The position numbers and the translations under genes were made by a program. Of a stretch of DNA of 32,040 bases, positions 9,014 through 16,143 are shown in pieces (the stretch's first letter is position 1; the number at the start of each line of letters is the position of its first letter). The stretch is from Notoacmeibacter sp. (lineage in GTDB: Bacteria > Pseudomonadota > Alphaproteobacteria > Rhizobiales > Rhizobiaceae), in assembly GCA_019912385.1 (NCBI GenBank), contig JAIOIW010000036.1:1-32040 (forward strand), written 5' to 3'. The notes beneath the pieces are model-generated. The model saw only the letters and a list, made by a program, of their open reading frames with translations, searched no databases and was not told where the DNA came from.

Positions 9014-10135
9014 CTAATTGCGTATCTCGGGAACCAGCTTTTTCCAATCCTGATATGAGCGGTGTGCTTCAATCGCGCGGAGCCAGTCGGATTTTTCACC
9101 GACATCTCCCGCATGTAGCCAATCGAGGCCGGAACCCTTGAGCTGGTCTCCTTCTTCCAATTTCGAGAGATAACCTGAATCTAGGCTCGCCGGCAAACCG
9201 TCCGCACCCTTTACCCCAAGCAGAGCCAGCTCTTCGTTTGACCAAGCTGCTTCCGTTCGAAGTATGCCTCCGTCCTTCTTGATCTCCTCTATCGTCGCCA
9301 CGGGCTCTGCACCGAGCGGCACAACCAGCCCGATGGGAGAATAGTCTACTTTCTCCAAGGATGGCCTGTAGGATTCAAAGGAGAAGATATCATCGAGGTT
9401 CTCTTTCAGTTTTTCGACACCCTCGAATGTGGCAGGAATTTTCCCGTCCGAAGTAACGTCGATATACTCGCCGTTTGTTGACTGCAGGGTGCGCGCCACG
9501 GCGCGCAGCTTGCTGATAACAAACAGGTTTTTTTCGTTTTCCGCCCGCGCCAGAGCCGAGGCAAATCCGGTTAGGCTCCCTCTGCCGGGTGGCATGGTAA
9601 GACTCGCGGCGCCATCTCCGGGCAAGAGACCTGACGGCGATTGCGCCATATCGGCTTCATCGAAACACGTCAGACCGGTGGCATCCGCCTTCGCCTGCGT
9701 CAGAACCCAGTCTGGGCCGAGCAGCCGCACCGCCGTATACATCGACCATGCCTTCCAGGCAGGGGTATTGTTGGCCAACATCGCATAATAGAAGTTGCGG
9801 TGCGTATCGTGGGCGGTTCGTGTCTGGATGCAACAATAATAGTCGTGCACGACAGCCGCCGGTAAATATGCTGGATCGAAGTTGTCACCCGTCATTACTT
9901 CAAAGAGCCACGGTATGGACGCGCCATCTGTGTTTGCGCCCCCAGGCACGACCCATTCAAGGGTATTCGGGTCTTCAAATCGAAAGCCATTGACGACGCG
10001 AAACGGCTTTTCACTGCCCACCGGATTGACTTGAAGCGTTATGGGAATGTCACGAAACTTCCCATTATATTCCTCGGCAGCCGCCGACATGGCAAATGCA
10101 GTGACGAATAGAGTTATCGGTATGCGCAGATTCAT
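9014..10135 (-). CDS. Secreted DUF1353 domain protein
   Basis: A 373-residue exported protein of unknown function. The start at 10135 is preferred over an upstream ATG at 10165 because GGAGGT lies 9 bases before it and residues 1-20 then form a clean signal peptide with an AAA cleavage region. Residues about 25-135 match the DUF1353 pattern: GANTDGASIPWLF at 66-78, VVHDYYC at 95-101 and HDTHRNFYYAML at 109-120, with conserved His and Asp clustered as if to form a metal or catalytic site. The remaining roughly 240 residues match nothing I recognise. Base composition and codon use (ATA, TTA, AAT) are clearly less GC-rich than the flanking genes, suggesting transfer. DUF1353 also occurs in phages. 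Confidence 0.75.
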   Translation of the reverse strand: MNLRIPITLFVTAFAMSAAAEEYNGKFRDIPITLQVNPVGSEKPFRVVNGFRFEDPNTLEWVVPGGANTDGASIPWLFEVMTGDNFDPAYLPAAVVHDYYCCIQTRTAHDTHRNFYYAMLANNTPAWKAWSMYTAVRLLGPDWVLTQAKADATGLTCFDEADMAQSPSGLLPGDGAASLTMPPGRGSLTGFASALARAENEKNLFVISKLRAVARTLQSTNGEYIDVTSDGKIPATFEGVEKLKENLDDIFSFESYRPSLEKVDYSPIGLVVPLGAEPVATIEEIKKDGGILRTEAAWSNEELALLGVKGADGLPASLDSGYLSKLEEGDQLKGSGLDWLHAGDVGEKSDWLRAIEAHRSYQDWKKLVPEIRN

Positions 10136-10173
10136 TATTCGCCGACCTCCGAATATCAAACCCATACTGGTTA

Positions 10174-10203
10174 TTATTATTACGGAGTTATTCGGATTAC
10201 AAT
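10174..10203 (-). promoter_or_regulatory. Probable promoter of the DUF1353 gene
   Basis: Read on the minus strand: TTGTAA (10198-10203) as -35, an 18-base spacer, and AATAAT (10174-10179) as -10. Initiation would fall about 30 bases before the ATG at 10135. It lies in a strongly AT-rich stretch, unlike the rest of the window. Moderate support by eye. Confidence 0.4.
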
Positions 10204-10213
10204 TAGCGAGTAC

Positions 10214-10256
10214 TTAAACAGAAAACCGCGCCGGCCCGATCAGGCCGATCGCGGTT
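10214..10256 (-). terminator. Rho-independent terminator of the Sel1-like gene
   Basis: On the minus strand, arms AACCGCG and CGCGGTT (10250-10256 and 10224-10230) enclose a second GGCC/GGCC pairing, and the hairpin is followed by TTTTCTGTTTAAG. It lies 55 bases past the stop of the Sel1-like gene and before the DUF1353 promoter, so it separates the two transcripts. Confidence 0.6.
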
Positions 10257-10310
10257 GTCGATTGTCAAAGCACATTATTCTTCGAACGCGAAGACTGCTG
10301 CCCTAACTGA

Positions 10311-10577
10311 TCAATGCATCGTCATCCATTCGCGCGCTTCGCGCAGCGCCTTGGCAAGGTCGCCCTTGCTCAGTTGCCCGGCCATCTCGGCGCGCAACGC
10401 AGCGGCGCGGGCCGAGCCCTTGATCGCGGCGATATTGAACCATTTGTGCGCAGCGACCAGATCCATCTCGCAGTCGCGGCCGGTGGCATACATCATGCCG
10501 AGTTCGAAAAGGATGTCGGCCTGGGTGGTGGCATCCATCGCGCCGGAACCCAATTCGTGAATGTCAAAGCGTGCCAT
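10311..10577 (-). CDS. Small Sel1-repeat protein
   Basis: An 88-residue protein containing a Sel1-like helical repeat: ADILFELGMMYATGRDCEMDLVAAHKWFNIAAIKGSARAA matches the LG.MY..G.gv..d...A..W...AA..G pattern at about residues 20-60. Such TPR-like repeats mediate protein-protein contacts. No signal peptide is visible, so it is probably cytoplasmic. GGGGA lies shortly before the ATG, and a terminator follows. Very short Sel1 proteins of this kind are, from memory, common in Rhizobiales; the partner is unknown. Confidence 0.75.
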   Translation of the reverse strand: MARFDIHELGSGAMDATTQADILFELGMMYATGRDCEMDLVAAHKWFNIAAIKGSARAAALRAEMAGQLSKGDLAKALREAREWMTMH

Positions 10578-10875
10578 TTGTCGTCCCCTGTGATCGATCG
10601 GCGGCCCAGTTTTCCTGTCCCGTCGGGGCCGTCGTTTGATGCTTTGAGGATGTCAGCCAGCCTTGAATCCGTCGTTAAATCACGTGCTTAATTTGAGGCA
10701 AACAAAGTTCAAACAAGTGGTAAACGGCGGAAATCATTAAGCATTCAAAGGCGTAGGATTCCGCGGTTTTCAGGAAAAAGCAATTAAAATGGCCAAGCCA
10801 CCGCTCAATGATTTGTTGACCACGGCGCAGGAATGATCTGACTTTCCCTGCGATGATATCGCCTGTTTTAAGTTG

Positions 10876-10919
10876 CCGGATCGGACCGATTGGCGCAGGC
10901 TTCAACCGATCCGGATCGG
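10876..10919. repeat. Inverted repeat with perfect 14-bp palindrome
   Basis: CCGATCCGGATCGG at 10906-10919 is a perfect palindrome. Its left part CCGATCCGG (10906-10914) is also the exact reverse complement of CCGGATCGG at 10876-10884, giving two alternative pairings. It sits 15 bases upstream of the DUF2147 promoter and could be an operator or a hairpin; no T-run follows. Confidence 0.5.
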
Positions 10920-10934
10920 GAAATCCGAATTGCT

Positions 10935-10962
10935 TTTACGTTTACGTTAGCGTAAGTATTAT
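10935..10962 (+). promoter_or_regulatory. Promoter of the DUF2147 gene with LiuR-like palindrome in its spacer
   Basis: TTTACG (10935-10940) as -35, a 16-base spacer, and TATTAT (10957-10962) as -10. The spacer is occupied entirely by the imperfect palindrome TTTACGTTAGCGTAAG (10941-10956; 6 of 8 pairs). Placement between -35 and -10 is typical of MerR-family operators. The half-site TTTACGTT also occurs in the palindrome upstream of ETF-QO (17967-17982). Confidence 0.5.
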
Positions 10963-10986
10963 GCATTCGAAACACGGGAGGATAAG

Positions 10987-11340
10987 ATGTTTCGTGTCAT
11001 AGCAACTGCAGCACTTGCCCTTACTGTCCTTGGCGGCACGGCTTTCGCCGATCCGATCGAAGGAATGTGGAAACGCCCGGCGGTCGAGGGCGGCACGCTG
11101 GAAAAGATCACTCAATGCGGCGCCAGGTACTGTGTGACGGTGGCCAGCGGCGAGAACTCGGGCAAGTCGGCGGGATGGATGGCGCCGGCCGGAGGAGGCA
11201 AGTACAGCGGCGAAATCAAGGATATTGATGCAAACAAGACCTACAAGGGCAAGGGCGAGGTCAAAGGCAATTCGCTCGTCATGTCCGGGTGCGTTCTGTT
11301 CGGAATTGTCTGCAAGTCCGAAACGTGGACGCGGCAGTAA
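10987..11340 (+). CDS. Periplasmic DUF2147 protein
   Basis: A 117-residue exported protein of the DUF2147 family, function unknown. Residues 1-21 are a signal peptide ending at AFA. The mature domain begins DPIEGMWKRP, the family's opening motif, and continues with TQCGARYCVTV, a GKYSGEIKDIDANKTYKGKGEV strand block, and the closing SGCVLFGIVCKSETWTR. The four cysteines (CG-RYC and GC---C-C region) are conserved family features that could form disulfides. The ATG follows GGGAGGA at good spacing. It forms its own transcription unit, bounded by a strong promoter/operator upstream and a perfect hairpin terminator downstream. Confidence 0.88.
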   Translation: MFRVIATAALALTVLGGTAFADPIEGMWKRPAVEGGTLEKITQCGARYCVTVASGENSGKSAGWMAPAGGGKYSGEIKDIDANKTYKGKGEVKGNSLVMSGCVLFGIVCKSETWTRQ

Positions 11341-11362
11341 TACGGCATTCAAGCACCTGGTA

Positions 11363-11400
11363 AAAACCGCGGCGGAGGTCATCCGCCGCGGTTTTCGTTT
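11363..11400. terminator. Bidirectional rho-independent terminator
   Basis: A perfect 14-bp stem (11363-11376 with 11382-11395) around a 5-base loop, with A-rich and T-rich stem ends so that a U-tract follows on either strand. It lies 22 bases past the DUF2147 stop and 9 bases past the end of the convergent glutathione transferase gene, and so serves both. Confidence 0.85.
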
Positions 11401-11404
11401 GCCC

Positions 11405-12115
11405 CTAGCGTGCCCGCTGGCCGAACAGAACGGCCTGGGCTTCCTTGTCCTCGGCGATGTCGGCGATCCGGCGGCGGTGTTCCTCGCCGACCCTGATGCC
11501 CTTTTCGACCGCGGGACGCGCCATCATCGCCTCGAACCAGCGCTTGAGGTTGGGAAAGTCATTGAGGTCCTGGCCCTGGCGCCCGTAGGGCTTGATCCAG
11601 CCGATACAGGCCATGTCGGCAATCGAATAGTCGCCGGCAAGGAATTCGTTTTCGGCGAGCCGCTTGTTCATGACGCCGTAGAGGCGGTTGCATTCATTGG
11701 AGTAGCGGTCGATGGCGTAGGGGATCTTTTCCGGTGCATAGCCGCGGAAATGGTGTGCCTGGCCAGCCATCGGCCCCAGTCCACCGACCTGCCAGAACAA
11801 CCATTCCTCTACCGCCACGCGCGCACGCTCGTCGGAGGGATAGAACCTTGCGAACTTGCGACCGAGATATTGCAGGATGGCGCCGGACTCGAACACGGAG
11901 ATCGGCTGGCCGCCAGGACCGTCGGGATCGATGATCGCCGGCATGCGGTTGTTGGGCGCGATCTTCAGGAAGCCAGGCTCGAACTGTTCGCCACGCGAAA
12001 TGTTGACGTATTTGATCTCGTAGGGCGCACCGAGTTCCTCCAGCATGATGGTGATCTTCCAGCCATTGGGGGTCGGCCAGTAGTAGAGTTCGATCGCTTT
12101 GGAATTGCCGGTCAT
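11405..12115 (-). CDS. yfcG: Glutathione S-transferase, Nu class (YfcG/YghU type, disulfide-bond oxidoreductase)
   Basis: A 236-residue cytosolic GST that, by family, uses glutathione to reduce disulfides and possibly peroxides. The start at 12115 is chosen because GGAGG lies 6 bases upstream and homology begins there; a frame open further upstream is not used. The thioredoxin-like N-domain has the class-defining YWPTPNGWKITIMLEE (about 12-27), with Thr/Asn in place of the catalytic Tyr/Ser, then APNNRMPAI and FESGAILQYL. The helical C-domain carries WLFWQVGGLGPMAGQAHHF and PYAIDRY, nearly identical in pattern to E. coli YfcG. Monocistronic in this context. Confidence 0.92.
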   Translation of the reverse strand: MTGNSKAIELYYWPTPNGWKITIMLEELGAPYEIKYVNISRGEQFEPGFLKIAPNNRMPAIIDPDGPGGQPISVFESGAILQYLGRKFARFYPSDERARVAVEEWLFWQVGGLGPMAGQAHHFRGYAPEKIPYAIDRYSNECNRLYGVMNKRLAENEFLAGDYSIADMACIGWIKPYGRQGQDLNDFPNLKRWFEAMMARPAVEKGIRVGEEHRRRIADIAEDKEAQAVLFGQRAR

Positions 12116-12331
12116 CCGTTGCCTCCGTATCGGGAAGGCGCGACATAAACATGCGTGCCGGGCTTCGCCAATCAAAAGGTCCCTCGAGCCGCTCAAAAAT
12201 ATTGAACCGGACAGTGCGCCGTGAGGGGTGCGGAACACGCGGCGCCGACGCGGCGCGCTTTTCCCGATCTACCGGGCCTGCATCAGTGGTGCTAAAATAA
12301 AAAAGGTTCGTTGCAACCGGGAGGAATATCC

Positions 12332-12652
12332 ATGATGCGCAAACTGACCTCACTTGCAGTCCTTGCTGCCGCAGCGACCTTGCTGCTCGCCGCAGCACCT
12401 GTCGACAACGCGGGGGCTGGAGGCGACCGGCGCGCCGTAACGGTCGCCGCGCTTGCGCCCGGCGATGCGTCGCCGGTGCAAACCTGCCGCGACGGCAGCG
12501 TATCGGCCACCGGCTGCCGGGATGAAGGCGTGAAGGTTGCAGCCGGCAACGAGTGCCCGGCGGCAAGCGGCAAATATTGTTCGGACGAGAAGCCCTATTG
12601 CTGCGGGACGCCCGGGAACTACTACTGCGCGATCGACGTCAACCACTGCTGA
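12332..12652 (+). CDS. Small secreted cysteine-rich protein of unknown function
   Basis: A 106-residue exported protein. Residues 1-22 are a hydrophobic signal peptide (charged MMRK, then an Ala/Leu core ending AAA). The mature part has eight cysteines at 52, 62, 75, 83, 90, 91, 99 and 106, including a CC pair and a C-terminal Cys. The CPAASGKYC-YCC-YYC-HC spacing resembles small disulfide-knotted domains such as granulin-like or hydrophobic-seed folds, but I recognise no family. GGGAGG lies 7 bases before the ATG at 12332; a second ATG directly follows. An even cysteine count in an exported protein suggests disulfides. Function unassigned. Confidence 0.7.
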   Translation: MMRKLTSLAVLAAAATLLLAAAPVDNAGAGGDRRAVTVAALAPGDASPVQTCRDGSVSATGCRDEGVKVAAGNECPAASGKYCSDEKPYCCGTPGNYYCAIDVNHC

Positions 12653-12783
12653 GGAGCCGCGCCGCCGATCATGACCGGCCGGTCCGGCGCGCGTCCGGCA
12701 TTGTGAACGCGGGATGAACGGCGGTCTCAGCCGCAGTTCAGCGAGCACGTACGAATGTGGGGTACCTGAGAGGGAACCTTGAC

Positions 12784-12978
12784 ATGCTCGCACGCCGCTT
12801 CATCATCATCTGCCTGCTGTTTTTCATATTCGGCAGCGGCCTCTCGGTCATCGTGGCCGAGACCGCGCGCCCGGCGCGTTCATGGGAAGCCGGATATATT
12901 GTCCCGGGGCCCCTCCACATGGCCTCGCGCGACCACTATATTGGGCCATGGAAAATCGAACCTATCCGCGCCCGATAG
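12784..12978 (+). CDS. Possible small membrane or secreted peptide overlapping amn
   Basis: A 64-codon frame: charged MLARR, then a 17-residue hydrophobic stretch (IIICLLFFIFGSGLSVI), then a short polar tail rich in Arg and aromatic residues. A GAGAGGGAA purine run precedes the ATG. Its end overlaps the start of AMP nucleosidase by 31 bases, and that gene has a poor ribosome site of its own, so coupled translation is conceivable. I know no homologue. It could be spurious. Confidence 0.35.
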   Translation: MLARRFIIICLLFFIFGSGLSVIVAETARPARSWEAGYIVPGPLHMASRDHYIGPWKIEPIRAR

Positions 12979-14450
12979 AAAATATCGCCACGCCGGAACC
13001 CTGGCCGCGACAGAGTTTTGACGATGCTGGCGAAGCCGTGGCCGCGCTCAAGCAGATTTACGAGCGCAGCACCGCATTCCTGCGCGACAGTTTCGAGAAG
13101 GTATCGGTCCATGGCGACGGCGACCGCAGATACCGCGCCTACTATCCGGAAATATCGGTCACGACATCATCCTTTGCCCATGTGGATACAAGGCTGGCCT
13201 TCGGTCACATGGCAATGCCCGGCCACTACGCGACAACGATTACCCGGCCCGACCTTTTCCAGCCCTATCTGGAAGCGCAGTTGCGCCTGATCATGCGCAA
13301 TCACGGTGTGGCGGTGACCATCGGCGATTCCGCGACGCCTATTCCGCTTCACTTCGCCTTCGGCGAAGGGGCTCATGTCGAAGCCAGTGTCGCCGACCGG
13401 ATCAAGCGCCCGCTACGCGACCTGTTCGACGTTCCCGACCTCAATGCCACCGACGACCACATCGTCAACGGTACCTACGAACCCGCCCCCGGAGAACCGA
13501 TGCCGCTTGCGCCGTTCACCGCACAGCGCGTCGACTATTCGCTGCACCGCCTCGCCCATTACACGGCGACCGCCCCGCGGTATTTCCAGAATTTCGTGCT
13601 GTTCACAAACTACCAGTTCTACATCGACGAGTTCGCCATGTATGCCCGCCGCCTCATGACCGAAGGCGGTGGCGGGTATGCGGCCTTCGTCGAACCGGGC
13701 AACGCGGTCACGCGTGCCGGCGACCACGAGCCGAGCGAAGGGGCTGTGATCGCGCGGATGCCGCAAATGCCGGCCTACCACCTGGTCAAGCCGGGCCACG
13801 GCGGCATTACCATGATCAATATCGGCGTCGGTCCATCCAATGCCAAGACAATCACCGACCACGTGGCGGTGCTCAGGCCGCATGCCTGGCTGATGCTCGG
13901 GCACTGCGCCGGCCTGCGCAACAGCCAGGAACTCGGCGACTATGTGCTGGCCCATGCCTATGTCCGCGAGGATCACGTGCTGGACGACGATCTGCCGGTC
14001 TGGGTGCCCATTCCGGCGCTGGCGGAGGTCCAGGTGGCATTGCAGGAAGCGGTGGCCGAAGTCACCGGTCTCGTCGGGTACGAGTTGAAGCGGATCATGC
14101 GCACCGGCACGGTCGCGACCATCGACAACCGCAACTGGGAACTGCGCGAGCAGCGTGGGCCGGTGCAGCGCCTCTCGATCTCGCGGGCGATCGCACTGGA
14201 CATGGAATCGGCAACGATCGCGGCAAACGGTTTCCGTTTCCGCGTTCCCTACGGGACGCTGCTCTGCGTCTCCGACAAGCCGCTGCACGGCGAATTGAAG
14301 CTACCGGGCATGGCAACCGAATTCTACAAGAGGCAGGTCGCACAGCACCTGACGATCGGAATACGCGCGCTTGAGAAGCTCGCCGGCATGCCGCCGGAAC
14401 GGCTGCATTCGCGCAAGTTGCGCAGCTTTTCGGAAACCGCGTTCCAGTAG
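12948..14450 (+). CDS. amn: AMP nucleosidase
   Basis: A 500-residue cytoplasmic enzyme that hydrolyses AMP to adenine and ribose 5-phosphate, controlling the adenylate pool. The N-terminal regulatory domain (about 1-170) contains YPEISVTTS and PIPLHFAF, characteristic of Amn. The C-terminal nucleoside-phosphorylase-like domain contains GHGGITMINIGVGPSNAKTITDHVAVLRPHAWLMLGHCAGLR, VREDHVLDDDLPVWVPIPALAEVQ and ALDMESATIAANGFRFRVPYGTLLCVSDKPLHGE, with the ribose-binding DMES and a catalytic-region Asp in SDKP. The length matches alphaproteobacterial Amn. The start at 12948 is chosen from homology; an upstream ATG at 12882 would add 22 unlikely residues. It has no strong ribosome site. Confidence 0.93.
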   Translation: MENRTYPRPIENIATPEPWPRQSFDDAGEAVAALKQIYERSTAFLRDSFEKVSVHGDGDRRYRAYYPEISVTTSSFAHVDTRLAFGHMAMPGHYATTITRPDLFQPYLEAQLRLIMRNHGVAVTIGDSATPIPLHFAFGEGAHVEASVADRIKRPLRDLFDVPDLNATDDHIVNGTYEPAPGEPMPLAPFTAQRVDYSLHRLAHYTATAPRYFQNFVLFTNYQFYIDEFAMYARRLMTEGGGGYAAFVEPGNAVTRAGDHEPSEGAVIARMPQMPAYHLVKPGHGGITMINIGVGPSNAKTITDHVAVLRPHAWLMLGHCAGLRNSQELGDYVLAHAYVREDHVLDDDLPVWVPIPALAEVQVALQEAVAEVTGLVGYELKRIMRTGTVATIDNRNWELREQRGPVQRLSISRAIALDMESATIAANGFRFRVPYGTLLCVSDKPLHGELKLPGMATEFYKRQVAQHLTIGIRALEKLAGMPPERLHSRKLRSFSETAFQ

Positions 14451-14471
14451 GGCGGCACGTTCCGTTCGCGA

Positions 14472-15074
14472 TCAATCCTTTGCCAGGGTGATGAAGCTTT
14501 TTTCGACGGGACCGCCCTTGCGGTGTTCGCGCGCGTCGAAATCTTTCTGCTTTTGGCCATACTCGTCATAAACCGCGTTGACCTCGCGACGGAGGCGCCG
14601 GGCGGCCCCGCGGCAGTCCGGTCGATCCTTCATCGCAAAGCGGCGCAGCTTGTGGTCGATAACCGTCACCATTTCGGTCGCGATGCGCACATGTGCCTTT
14701 TCGTGGCGAACCGTATCCTTCATGAAATAGGCCCATTTCGATTTCAGCGGGCCTGAAATCGGGTTGGATATTCGCGGATAGATAAGCGTGACATTCATGC
14801 GCGCGCCCGCCTTGTCCGTCCGGCAAACGCCGGCCTTGTAAACGAAACCGCCGTAGGTCTTTACAGAGTAGCGCGTCTGGGCAACCGCCTTGCGCAGGAA
14901 ACCGTGGCGCGGGCCCTTGCGGTCCATTTGCCCGATCAGGTCGGCACCGGTCTTGCCGCTGATCGTGTAGTATTCGGTGCTGGTCGTGATGCTCGGGGCA
15001 GCGAGCGCGTCGGCAGCCGGAACGGCCATAACCACGAGCAGCGAAAATACCAGACGACAGATCCGATTGCGCAC
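14472..15074 (-). CDS. Exported DUF922 protein, putative zinc-dependent peptidase
   Basis: A 200-residue exported protein. A GTG start at 15074 is chosen because GGGAGGAG lies 7 bases before it and it opens directly into a signal peptide (RNRICR, hydrophobic core, cleavage near ALAAP). The DUF922 signature is HEKAHVRIA at residues 124-132, an HExxH zinc site. YDEYGQKQKDFDAREH (169-184) is a candidate for the family's second conserved segment holding a further His. Two cysteines (84 and 154) may pair. Substrate unknown. It lies 97 bases downstream of the lipoprotein gene on the same strand. Confidence 0.78.
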   Translation of the reverse strand: MRNRICRLVFSLLVVMAVPAADALAAPSITTSTEYYTISGKTGADLIGQMDRKGPRHGFLRKAVAQTRYSVKTYGGFVYKAGVCRTDKAGARMNVTLIYPRISNPISGPLKSKWAYFMKDTVRHEKAHVRIATEMVTVIDHKLRRFAMKDRPDCRGAARRLRREVNAVYDEYGQKQKDFDAREHRKGGPVEKSFITLAKD

Positions 15075-15171
15075 TGCCGCGCTCCTCCCGTGGAAAGAAC
15101 AATCACGGACATCATAGCGGCGCGAATCGCGAATTGAAAATGCCGACAAAGACCGGCGGACGCCCGTCGTA

Positions 15172-16086
15172 TCAGGAGGGATCGGGCACCGGGCTCAGAT
15201 AGCGCGCCCAGCGAAGCGCCTCGGCATCTGCCCTGTTCAGGTGGAGCTTCAGGTCGGCCCGGCTGTGGGTCACCCATTGACGGTCGCGCTGGCCTTCGTA
15301 ATAGCCCATGAATGCCAGGTTCGATCGCGGATCGAAAACGCCACGCGCCACCGCGACCGGCTTGATCGTCTGCCTGCCGTAGATGACTTTGCGCTCCAGT
15401 TTGATGTCCGGAACCGCCTGCTGGATCAACTCGATGCAGAACAGCGTTTCGGTTTCGCCAGAATCGAAATGAAAGTCGAATTCCGTACCGATAAGGCGGA
15501 AGAGCTCGATGATAGCGGCGCGCTTTCCCGATAGTGGCAGGCCCGCGCTTCCGCCTGGACGCGCGACAACCACTCGGTCGGTATTGAACGCGACTTCAGG
15601 CGTGGAAAGATGCACGCCGTCATTGGTGGATTCGATCATGATCTTGCCGGCGCGGATTTCGGCGTGATGGGGCCGGACATGCTTGTTGTCCCAGACGCCA
15701 AGGCGGCGCAGCTCGGCTTCTGTCCCGATATAGGCGGCGGAGTGGGTAAAATAGCCCGGTATCAAACGACTGGCGAGCGCGCCCTTGTTGGAAACCGCGA
15801 CGATATCCAAGGGCTCGAAACGCTGGGTTATGTGGCGTAGGAACGACTGGTTCTTGTAAAGGTAACCGGAGCGGAACTCGACCTTCTCCACAGCCAGACC
15901 GACGGTCTTGGCATAGGGTTCGGCGAGATCGACCAGCGCCCGCGGGAAAACCTCATCCGGGTTGGGCTCCGTCGAAATCGACGCGGTCTTGGTAACGCAG
16001 CCGCCAAGCGCAAAGGCAAGGAACAGGACAGCCGCCCGCAAGACCCGTCCCGCAGGAGCGCTGTGGCGATCCTTGTGCATTTTCAT
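15172..16086 (-). CDS. Lipoprotein with YiiX/YebB-like permuted NlpC/P60 (papain-like) domain
   Basis: A 304-residue protein with a lipobox FALGGC (Cys 30) after a basic N terminus and hydrophobic core, hence a lipid-anchored envelope protein. The body fits a circularly permuted NlpC/P60 amidase: an early catalytic-type His in GYFTHSAAYIG (H115), an acidic residue in KIMIESTNDGVHLST (E152), and a late Cys in LFCIELIQQAVPD (C217). Known members act on cell-wall peptides or lipid amides. The C-terminal roughly 70 residues form an added basic tail. Two in-frame ATGs (16086, 16080) are possible. It lies 57 bases after ETF-QO on the same strand, so may be cotranscribed with it. Confidence 0.75.
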   Translation of the reverse strand: MKMHKDRHSAPAGRVLRAAVLFLAFALGGCVTKTASISTEPNPDEVFPRALVDLAEPYAKTVGLAVEKVEFRSGYLYKNQSFLRHITQRFEPLDIVAVSNKGALASRLIPGYFTHSAAYIGTEAELRRLGVWDNKHVRPHHAEIRAGKIMIESTNDGVHLSTPEVAFNTDRVVVARPGGSAGLPLSGKRAAIIELFRLIGTEFDFHFDSGETETLFCIELIQQAVPDIKLERKVIYGRQTIKPVAVARGVFDPRSNLAFMGYYEGQRDRQWVTHSRADLKLHLNRADAEALRWARYLSPVPDPS

Positions 16087-16143
16087 TATCCAGATGCTCC
16101 AGCCTGCGCCTCGCCCAATCCGGGTCCTGCTCTATACGCTAAT

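Larger units (their letters stand above)
10578..10986. other. 409-bp intergenic region without a convincing gene
   Basis: Divergent upstream region between the Sel1-like and DUF2147 genes. It is more AT-rich than the coding sequence. It holds a perfect 14-bp palindrome (10906-10919) with a matching inverted half (10876-10884), then the promoter and operator of the DUF2147 gene. A 76-codon minus-strand open frame (10675-10905) has no ribosome site or recognisable features and is not called. Confidence 0.6.

Noticed and set aside
10675-10905. A 76-codon minus-strand frame in the Sel1-DUF2147 gap
   Set aside because: No ribosome site, no domain, no clear signal peptide; lies in AT-richer regulatory DNA.
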